Source: Mycobacterium simulans
Lineage (GTDB): Bacteria > Actinomycetota > Actinomycetes > Mycobacteriales > Mycobacteriaceae
Direction of reading: 5' to 3'
Length of the DNA stretch: 64,000 nt
Assembly: GCF_900232995.1 (NCBI RefSeq)
Contig: NZ_OCVX01000003.1
Coordinates: 2,202,895-2,266,894, forward strand
Part shown: positions 1-6,152 of the stretch, piece after piece
How positions within the stretch are numbered: the stretch's first letter is position 1
Layout: each line of letters begins with the position of its first letter
Made by a program: the position numbers and the translations under genes
Notes under the pieces: generated by a model
Seen by the model: only the letters and a program-made list of their open reading frames with translations
Database searches by the model: none
Told to the model about the DNA's origin: nothing

Positions 1-581
1 AGTCCGGTATTCCCTATGGGCAGGGCTTGATGAAGAACGCCTATGTCGGGCGCACATTCATCCAGCCGTCACAGACGATCCGTCAGCTCGGCATCCGGCT
101 GAAGCTGAACCCGCTCAAAGAGGTGATCCGCGGCAAGCGGCTCATCGTCGTCGACGACTCAATCGTGCGGGGCAACACCCAGCGCGCCCTACTGCGAATG
201 CTGCGCGAGGCCGGTGCCCTCGAAGTGCATGTGCGAATCGCCTCACCGCCGGTGAAGTGGCCATGCTTCTACGGCATCGACTTCCCGTCGCCGGCTGAGT
301 TGATCGCCAACGCAGTCGAAGACGAGGGGGAGATGCTCGAGGCGGTCCGGCATGCCATCAACGCCGATACGTTGGGCTACATTTCGTTGCGTGGTCTGAT
401 CGCCGCGACCGAGCAACCCGCCTCACGGTTATGCACGGCCTGCTTCGACGGCGCGTACCCGATCGAGCTGCCCGGCGAGACCGCACTGGGCAAGAACGTC
501 ATCGAGCACATGCTCGCTAATGCGGCTCGCGGTGCCTCACTGGGCGATCTGGCCGCCGATGAAGTCCCAGTTCGGCACTGA
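1..581 (+). CDS. purF: Amidophosphoribosyltransferase, C-terminal part
   Basis: The reading frame is open from the first base, so the N-terminal glutaminase half lies outside the window and only about 193 C-terminal residues are visible. This is the phosphoribosyltransferase half of PurF, which makes 5-phosphoribosylamine from PRPP and glutamine in the first step of de novo purine synthesis. The PRPP-binding loop is clear (RLIVVDDSIVRGNTQ, around base 145). The near-C-terminal sequence CTACFDGAYPIELP is typical of the family. It is followed 82 bases later by purM in the same direction, the usual mycobacterial pair. The identification is secure; only the N-terminus is missing because of the window edge. 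Confidence 0.97.
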   Translation, partial: SGIPYGQGLMKNAYVGRTFIQPSQTIRQLGIRLKLNPLKEVIRGKRLIVVDDSIVRGNTQRALLRMLREAGALEVHVRIASPPVKWPCFYGIDFPSPAELIANAVEDEGEMLEAVRHAINADTLGYISLRGLIAATEQPASRLCTACFDGAYPIELPGETALGKNVIEHMLANAARGASLGDLAADEVPVRH

Positions 582-663
582 CCGACGGCTGCCGTAAGCA
601 GTCGGTATGACTGCACCGGCTGCTGATACCGGCGGTGCGCGCGGCCCGGTAGCCTTTATCGCG

Positions 664-1767
664 ATGACGGATCCCCTAGATAGCCCTGAAAGCTCCGGAC
701 GAAGTTTCAGCAACCAGGGCATCACCTACGCCTCGGCCGGGGTGGATATTGAAGCCGGTGACCGTGCTGTCGAGTTGTTCAAGCCGTTGGCCACCAAGGC
801 CACCAGACCTGAGGTGCGCGGTGGGCTAGGCGGATTCGCCGGATTGTTCGCCCTGCGCGGCGGCTATCGCGAACCCGTGCTTGCGGCCTCCACTGACGGT
901 GTTGGCACGAAGCTGGCGGTGGCACAAGCGATGGACAAGCACGACACCGTCGGCCTCGACCTGGTCGCCATGGTGGTAGATGACCTGGTGGTCTGCGGCG
1001 CCGAGCCGCTGTTCCTACAGGACTACATCGCCGTCGGCCGAACCGTGCCTGAGCGACTGAGCGCGATCGTCAGCGGCATCGCCGAAGGCTGCGTGCGGGC
1101 AGGCTGTGCACTGCTGGGCGGCGAGACCGCCGAACACCCTGGCTTGATGGAGCCGGATCATTACGATCTCTCGGCCACCGGCGTCGGCGTTGTCGAGGCC
1201 GACAATATCCTCGGGCCGGACCGCGTCAAACCCGGCGACGTCATTCTCGCGATGGGATCGTCCGGTCTACATTCCAACGGCTACTCGCTGGCCCGCGCCG
1301 TCCTGCTCGACATCGACCGGATGAACCTCGCTGGATACGTGGAGGAGTTCGGGCGCACCCTGGGCGAAGAACTGCTGGAGCCCACTGTCATCTACGCCAA
1401 GGACTGCCTGGCGCTGGCTGCCGAGACCCATGTCCGCACGTTTTGCCATGTCACCGGCGGTGGGTTGGCGGGCAACCTGGCGCGTGTCATCCCCCATGGG
1501 CTGGTTGCCGAGGTGGACCGCGGCACGTGGACGCCGGCCCCGGTGTTCGCCATGATTGCGCAGCGCGGCCGGGTCACGCGGGCCGAGATGGAAAAGACGT
1601 TCAATATGGGCGTAGGCATGATCGCCGTGGTCGCCCCTGAAGACACCGACCGCGCCTTGGCGATACTGACCGCGCGGCACCTGAACTGCTGGGTTTTGGG
1701 GACCGTCTGCAAAGGCGGAAAAGCAGGCCCGCGAGCCAAATTGGTCGGGCAGCACCCGAGATTTTAA
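664..1767 (+). CDS. purM: Phosphoribosylformylglycinamidine cyclo-ligase
   Basis: PurM (AIR synthetase) closes the imidazole ring in purine synthesis using ATP. The protein is 367 aa from the ATG at 664, close to the 364 aa I recall for the M. tuberculosis enzyme. An upstream in-frame start at 607 would add 19 residues unlike the family, so 664 is preferred. Visible family sequences are GITYASAGVDIEAGD near the start, the ATP/substrate loop STDGVGTKL, LGGETAEHPG, and FCHVTGGGLAGNL in the C-terminal half. It follows purF directly and is probably cotranscribed with it. Confidence 0.96.
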   Translation: MTDPLDSPESSGRSFSNQGITYASAGVDIEAGDRAVELFKPLATKATRPEVRGGLGGFAGLFALRGGYREPVLAASTDGVGTKLAVAQAMDKHDTVGLDLVAMVVDDLVVCGAEPLFLQDYIAVGRTVPERLSAIVSGIAEGCVRAGCALLGGETAEHPGLMEPDHYDLSATGVGVVEADNILGPDRVKPGDVILAMGSSGLHSNGYSLARAVLLDIDRMNLAGYVEEFGRTLGEELLEPTVIYAKDCLALAAETHVRTFCHVTGGGLAGNLARVIPHGLVAEVDRGTWTPAPVFAMIAQRGRVTRAEMEKTFNMGVGMIAVVAPEDTDRALAILTARHLNCWVLGTVCKGGKAGPRAKLVGQHPRF

Positions 1768-1795
1768 GAACCGGCCCTAAAGTGGGCAATCAGTT

Positions 1796-1990
1796 CTAGC
1801 GGCGCCAGTCGTCCTCGTCGTACCAAGCGTCATCGGGGCCCTTATCGTCGGAGCCGTCCACCCGGTCGGATTCGTCGGTGCTCGTCCCTGACAGCTCGCG
1901 TTGAAGCCGCTGGAAGTCGGTCTGGGGGGAGCTGTATTTCAGTTCTCGAGCAACCTTGGTCTGCTTTGCCTTAGCCCGGCCGCGGCCCAT
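1796..1990 (-). CDS. DUF3073 small acidic protein (Rv0810c-like)
   Basis: A 64-aa protein beginning MGRGRAKAKQTKVARELKYS, the invariant N-terminus of the actinobacterial DUF3073 family, followed by a strongly acidic tail ending DDAWYDEDDWRR. The basic head and acidic tail suggest a nucleic-acid or protein-binding role, but no function is established to my knowledge. It is convergent with purM, with 28 bases between the stops. Small size and conserved position next to purM support it being real. Confidence 0.9.
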   Translation of the reverse strand: MGRGRAKAKQTKVARELKYSSPQTDFQRLQRELSGTSTDESDRVDGSDDKGPDDAWYDEDDWRR

Positions 1991-2125
1991 GGGGGGACCC
2001 CCTCGCGAAATAACGGAGCGGCCTACGAGGAGGCGGCTCCGATCTCTTAGTGTCGTTATTGTCCTGCCGACAGTTTACCGTGCCTCACGGGTAGGCGTGG
2101 GTGCGGCCTGCCTGCCGTGTGGACG

Positions 2126-3229
2126 CTATCGGTTTTGGCCTCGCAACCGCTCGACGGCCAGTCGTCCGGCACCGACGTCGTCGGCGGGTGGCAACGACTC
2201 GGTGTCGATTACGGCGGCGACGTCAGCTTCCGGGCCTGTCATCAACTCGGTGTCCGCCGGCAACCCCCTCTTGACCAGGGCTAATGCCACCGGCCCCAGG
2301 TCGATGTGCTCGACCACCGTTCCCAGCCGTCCGACTGTGCGACCGCCAGCCAGGACCGCGTCACCCGTGGACGGCCGATCGACCGACCCATCGAGGTGCA
2401 ACAACACCAGCATTCGGGGCGGCCTTCCCAGGTTGTGCACCCGGGCGACGGTCTCCTGCCCGCGATAGCAGCCTTTGTCGAGATGGACCGCGCCTTCACC
2501 CGGACCGCCGATCCAACCCACCTCGTGGGGAATGGTGCGTTCGTCGGTGTCCACGCCTAGTCGCGGACGCCGCGCGGCCACCCGGTGGGCTACTCGGTGA
2601 GCTTCATAGGCCCATATCCCCGCCGGTCGTACGCCCGCCCGCGTCAGGCGCAGCTGCAAGTCAGCCCAATCACCGCGCGGTAGCAGCAGGTCCAGTTCTA
2701 CTTGGCCGGCGGACGAGCCCGGCATCCGGCGCACAAAACCGCGATCCAGCGGCACCGCCGTCGTCTCCGCAGGCAGCGAAGCCAAACCCAGTGCGTCGAG
2801 CAGCGGCCGGTCCGCCAGCCGGGGGCCCAGGAGCGACAGCACCGCGATGTCCGCGCTGCCTGGAGTGACGTCGGACCAGAACACCATCTTGCGGAGGTAG
2901 TCCAGCAGCGGTTGACCCCGCCAGGGCTCGGTATCGAGGTAAGTGGTGCCCCCCAGCTCGGTTTGCATCCAGTGGTCCTCGACTCGGCCCTGGCCGTCGA
3001 GACTGAGATTCTGTGTGCTGGCGCCTTCCGGCAGTGCGCTGACGTGTTGTGTGGAGATGCTGTGCAGCCACGTCTGCCGGTCGCCTCCGGTCAGCGTGAT
3101 TACGGCTCGATGCGAGCGGTCCACCAGCACGGCATCGGCTTCGGCGGCCCGCTGCTCGCCCAGTGGATCGCCATAGTGCCAGATCGCACCCGCGTCGGGT
3201 CCAGGCTCTGGGGCGGGGACTGCAGTCAC
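2126..3229 (-). CDS. ygfZ: YgfZ/GcvT-like folate-binding protein (Rv0811c-like)
   Basis: A 367-aa protein of the YgfZ branch of the GcvT fold, tetrahydrofolate-dependent proteins that help maintain iron-sulfur enzymes. The signature KGCYRGQE is present at residues 252-259, including the conserved cysteine, and an AYEAHRVAHR segment precedes it. The start lies 170 bases from the divergent pabC-like gene, and the shared upstream region carries a duplicated 30-bp unit. Family membership is confident; the physiological substrate in mycobacteria is inferred only from the family. Confidence 0.9.
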   Translation of the reverse strand: MTAVPAPEPGPDAGAIWHYGDPLGEQRAAEADAVLVDRSHRAVITLTGGDRQTWLHSISTQHVSALPEGASTQNLSLDGQGRVEDHWMQTELGGTTYLDTEPWRGQPLLDYLRKMVFWSDVTPGSADIAVLSLLGPRLADRPLLDALGLASLPAETTAVPLDRGFVRRMPGSSAGQVELDLLLPRGDWADLQLRLTRAGVRPAGIWAYEAHRVAHRVAARRPRLGVDTDERTIPHEVGWIGGPGEGAVHLDKGCYRGQETVARVHNLGRPPRMLVLLHLDGSVDRPSTGDAVLAGGRTVGRLGTVVEHIDLGPVALALVKRGLPADTELMTGPEADVAAVIDTESLPPADDVGAGRLAVERLRGQNR

Positions 3230-3260
3230 ACAACAACTCTACGGAGCTTTGCCCGTCGAG

Positions 3261-3320
3261 CGTGACGCCAGCGTCACGTTGGGCGGCGAACGTCACGCCA
3301 GCGTCGCGTTGGGCGGTAAC
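3261..3320. repeat. Two tandem copies of a 30-bp unit in a divergent promoter
   Basis: Bases 3261-3290 and 3291-3320 are near-identical 30-bp units (they differ at about five positions), each containing the core GACGCCAGCGT or CACGCCAGCGT followed by a GTTGGGCGG tail. They lie between the divergent ygfZ-like and pabC-like genes, so a change in copy number could alter promoter spacing. Confidence 0.8.
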
Positions 3321-3399
3321 GTGTCGCGGTCTGATGGTGGCGACCCGCTGCGCCCGGCCAAGGCCGCGCTTGCGATCGCCACGGTTAGGCTGCTCACTC

Positions 3400-4290
3400 A
3401 TGGCTGGTGTGGTGGTCACGCTCGACGGTGAGATCCTCGAGACGGAAACACCCCTGTTGCACGCCGATGACCTAGCCGCGGTACGAGGCGATGGCGTCTT
3501 CGAGACGCTGCTGGTGCGCGACGGCGCCGCCTGCCTGGTGGAGCCGCACCTGCAGCGGCTGACTCAATCTGCCAAATTGATGGATCTGCCGGAACCGGAC
3601 CTCCGCAGCTGGCGGCACGCGATCGACGTGGCCACACGGCGCTGGGTAAGGGGTACGGGTGACGAAGGTGCGATGCGACTGATCTACAGCCGCGGTCGCG
3701 AGAGCGGGTCGGCGCCGACCGGCCCGACCGCTTATGTGATGGTCAACCCCGTCCCAGAGCGGGTGGCTACGGTCCGACGCGATGGCGTATCGGCGATCAC
3801 GCTGAATCGAGGGTTGCCGGCCGTCGGTGTCGACGCGATGCCTTGGTTGATGGCCGGCGCCAAAACACTGTCTTACGCAGTGAACATGGCCGTGCTGCGC
3901 CACGCCGACCGGCAGGGCGCCGGCGACGTCATTTTCGTCAGCTCGGACGGCTACATATTGGAAGGCCCGCGTTCGACGGTGGTGATCGCCGCCGACAGTG
4001 AAGACGGGGTCGGCGGCAACCCCTGTCTGTTGACGCCGCCGCCGTGGTACCCGATTCTGCGGGGCACCACACAACAGGCGCTGTTCGAGGTCGCCCGCGC
4101 CAAGGGGTACGACTGCGACTACCGAGCGCTGCGGATCGCGGATCTCCTTGAGGCCCAGGGAATCTGGTTGATATCAAGCATGACCCTCGCCGCCCGCGTG
4201 CATACACTCGACGGCCGGCGATTACCGCGTGCCCCGTTCGCCGCGGCCTTCGCCGAGCTGGTGGACGCTGCCATCGTCAGTGATCGCTGA
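3400..4290 (+). CDS. pabC: Aminodeoxychorismate lyase-like class IV aminotransferase (Rv0812-like)
   Basis: A 296-aa fold-type IV PLP enzyme. Expected reaction: conversion of 4-amino-4-deoxychorismate to p-aminobenzoate and pyruvate for folate synthesis, although branched-chain or D-amino-acid transaminases share the fold. Visible family sequences are RGDGVFETLLV near the N-terminus, AGAKTLSYAVNM containing the PLP lysine, and the C-terminal LEGPRSTVV and ILRGTTQQALFEVA. The ATG at 3400 (MAGVVVTLDGEIL) matches the family N-terminus; the longer frame upstream runs through the repeat region and is rejected. Being next to a folate-binding gene fits a folate role. Confidence 0.88.
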   Translation: MAGVVVTLDGEILETETPLLHADDLAAVRGDGVFETLLVRDGAACLVEPHLQRLTQSAKLMDLPEPDLRSWRHAIDVATRRWVRGTGDEGAMRLIYSRGRESGSAPTGPTAYVMVNPVPERVATVRRDGVSAITLNRGLPAVGVDAMPWLMAGAKTLSYAVNMAVLRHADRQGAGDVIFVSSDGYILEGPRSTVVIAADSEDGVGGNPCLLTPPPWYPILRGTTQQALFEVARAKGYDCDYRALRIADLLEAQGIWLISSMTLAARVHTLDGRRLPRAPFAAAFAELVDAAIVSDR

Positions 4291-4340
4291 GACCACGAAT
4301 TCTGTTGTGGGTGACCCGGAGTGCGGGTACGGTCGGCCCT

Positions 4341-4520
4341 ACACAGGGAAGGAGGTGGTCCGCGAAATTGATAACTTCATGGACATGTGAGGTGGCTGCG
4401 CGCTAGCGGCAGTAGCTCGGAAGAGCTGGCGACAACGCGCGCTGGCGAATTCCCCGCAGCCACCCGGCCCCCGAGTTCCGGTCTGTCCCACCGGCCAAAA
4501 GCGCTCGGGGGCCGTTCCAT
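4341..4520 (+). ncRNA. Candidate structured RNA downstream of pabC
   Basis: Three nested or adjacent stems are visible. A perfect 10-bp stem pairs 4391-4400 (GGTGGCTGCG) with 4455-4464. Inside it a 5-bp stem, AGCTC at 4414-4418 with GAGCT at 4423-4427, closes a GGAA tetraloop of the GNRA class. A perfect 11-bp stem pairs 4465-4475 with 4504-4514. Upstream, 4349-4361 reads AAGGAGGTGGTCC, which matches the complement of the 16S rRNA 3' end at 12 of 13 positions (16S sequence recalled from general knowledge). No start codon sits at a sensible distance after that Shine-Dalgarno-like stretch. The strand is inferred from a possible -10 at 4329-4334 (TACGGT). It could instead be only a terminator region for the convergent genes. 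Confidence 0.45.
4465..4514. terminator. 11-bp perfect stem between convergent genes
   Basis: CGGCCCCCGAG at 4465-4475 pairs perfectly with CTCGGGGGCCG at 4504-4514, with a further CCGG/CCGG pairing in the 28-base loop. There is no U-tract. It sits 26 bases past the stop of the TIR-sensor gene read on the minus strand, and downstream of pabC on the plus strand, so it may terminate transcription in either direction or form part of the candidate RNA. Confidence 0.5.
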
Positions 4521-4540
4521 GTCGCAAGACCGATAAGCGA

Positions 4541-6061
4541 CTACTTCTTGGCCTTGTTGCCCATCTGCTCGGCAATCTTGCCGGCTCCGTCGGTGATATC
4601 CGGCCCGCACGCCTGGACGTCAATGACGACATCATCCACTGCGCTCAGCGCATGCTGGCAGGTCCGGCCGTTGCCGTCGGCCCGCGTGCGCACTTGCGTG
4701 ATCGTCGGTGCGCCCCCGGTAACCTCCCCGACGTTCCACTCGACCGGCTTGCCCGAGCTGGTGAACGTGACGGTCTGGTTGGCGCACGCCCGCCATCTTT
4801 CAGCCGACGCCTCGACAAACGCGCGGGCCTTGTCGGCCGACGGGAAGATTGCCGCGGCTTGGACCACTTGGTGACCCGCGTCGCTTCCCGTGGTCTTGAG
4901 CGCCTCGCTGCGCATTGCGGTGGGGCCGTAGGGCCGATACAGGCTCTCCTCGAGCGGCTCGAAAGTCCCCAGGCAGTCCGGGTTTGACAGTGTTCCATGC
5001 TGCGCGTGCAACTGGTCGCCGCGCCCTGAGGATTGCATGTTCGGGTCGCCCAGTATGGTGCCGATCTCTTGAGCGCTGAGGAGGACCGACTCGACGCGTG
5101 ACGACGAGGCCGGCGCCGCTGCCGCTGAACCGTCCGGCTTTGCAGCCGGCTTCTGCCCGCCCCCTCCCTGAGTGGCGAAGACCGCGATCAGCACGATCGC
5201 CACGACGGCGGCCAGGGCGGCACCGCCGATGATCAGCAGCCGCTTGTTCGATCCACCGCCGGCCGTGGCACTTGCCGGCGTCGCCGAGACGCGTTGCCCC
5301 GCGGGTGGGCGCGGCGGGGTTGGCGGCGCGGTGCCTGCGCCCGCCGGCGGCTGCGGTTCAGTCTTGGCGGCTGGTGTCGGCGACGGGCCCGCCGCCGGTT
5401 TGCCTTTCGCGTCGATCTCGGCCAGCACGTTGTCGATTTCACTTCGAGTGCGGTAGGTGACGTCGTGCCGCATTCGCAGCATGCGCAGCAGTTGGGCGAT
5501 GTCGCTTCGCGCGCTGGGGTCGTCGCCGTCCTCATCGAGTCCGGATCGCAGTTCCACCAACAATTGGAGCTGCTGCTGCGGGCTGAGTTCCTTCTCCGAC
5601 AGGGTGTTGCCCAACCGCATGATGTAGCCGAACGGCACCGGTGGCTCATCCGGCAGCGGCGACGGAAGCGGCCCAGCCTTGTCGCGCAGCGCATGGATTG
5701 CGGTGACCAGTTGAATGCCGGCATCAACGGTCGGTTTCTGGTAGTCGATGATTTGCAGCGTCGAGACGGGATTGACGCGGACGCTGTCGACCGGCCCCAC
5801 CTTGACGGGAAGGATCGGCCGATTCAGCGCCTGCGCATAGCGCAACTCCGCCTGACTGGGCTTGGACTGTAGCCAGTTGTTAGACAGCGCGACGATGAAT
5901 ACCTCACAGGACCGGATCTGCTCCAGGATCGCGTTCCACCACGCGTCGCCACCGCCTAACTCCTGGTCGAACCAGACTTGCTGCTGAGCACGCTTCAGCG
6001 CGGTCGTCAGGGCTTCGAGCGACGACCTGTCTTGGCTCGAGTAGCTGATGAATATGGCCAT
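4541..6061 (-). CDS. TIR domain - transmembrane - PknH-like extracellular sensor protein
   Basis: A 506-aa single-pass membrane protein. Residues 1-125 form a TIR domain (MAIFISYSSQDRSS start, VWFDQELGGG, VFIVALSNNWL), and E72 in SQAELRYA aligns with the catalytic glutamate of NAD-cleaving TIRs. Residues 145-218 are a helical linker, followed by a Pro/Ala-rich stretch and one membrane helix (about 274-297). The outer part (about 320-506) resembles the PknH sensor domain: four cysteines (in PDCLG, RACAN, RTCQH, QACGP) and the LLSAQEIGTILGDP start. The ATG at 6061 has a GAGGAGA ribosome site; the longer frame is rejected. It lies 91 bp downstream of the RyR-domain gene on the same strand and is absent from the H37Rv order I recall. 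NADase activity is inferred, not shown. Confidence 0.88.
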   Translation of the reverse strand: MAIFISYSSQDRSSLEALTTALKRAQQQVWFDQELGGGDAWWNAILEQIRSCEVFIVALSNNWLQSKPSQAELRYAQALNRPILPVKVGPVDSVRVNPVSTLQIIDYQKPTVDAGIQLVTAIHALRDKAGPLPSPLPDEPPVPFGYIMRLGNTLSEKELSPQQQLQLLVELRSGLDEDGDDPSARSDIAQLLRMLRMRHDVTYRTRSEIDNVLAEIDAKGKPAAGPSPTPAAKTEPQPPAGAGTAPPTPPRPPAGQRVSATPASATAGGGSNKRLLIIGGAALAAVVAIVLIAVFATQGGGGQKPAAKPDGSAAAAPASSSRVESVLLSAQEIGTILGDPNMQSSGRGDQLHAQHGTLSNPDCLGTFEPLEESLYRPYGPTAMRSEALKTTGSDAGHQVVQAAAIFPSADKARAFVEASAERWRACANQTVTFTSSGKPVEWNVGEVTGGAPTITQVRTRADGNGRTCQHALSAVDDVVIDVQACGPDITDGAGKIAEQMGNKAKK

Positions 6062-6152
6062 ACTTGGTCTCCTCAACTGAGGCACATGAGCTAACACGGC
6101 GAATCCGTGCTGCGACGGTAGCGCATGGCGCTATCCACAGCAATCGGGTCGA

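Noticed and set aside
4355..4390. Eleven-codon peptide VVREIDNFMDM after the strong Shine-Dalgarno-like sequence
   Set aside because: Its GTG overlaps the Shine-Dalgarno sequence itself, leaving no spacing, so translation from it is unlikely.
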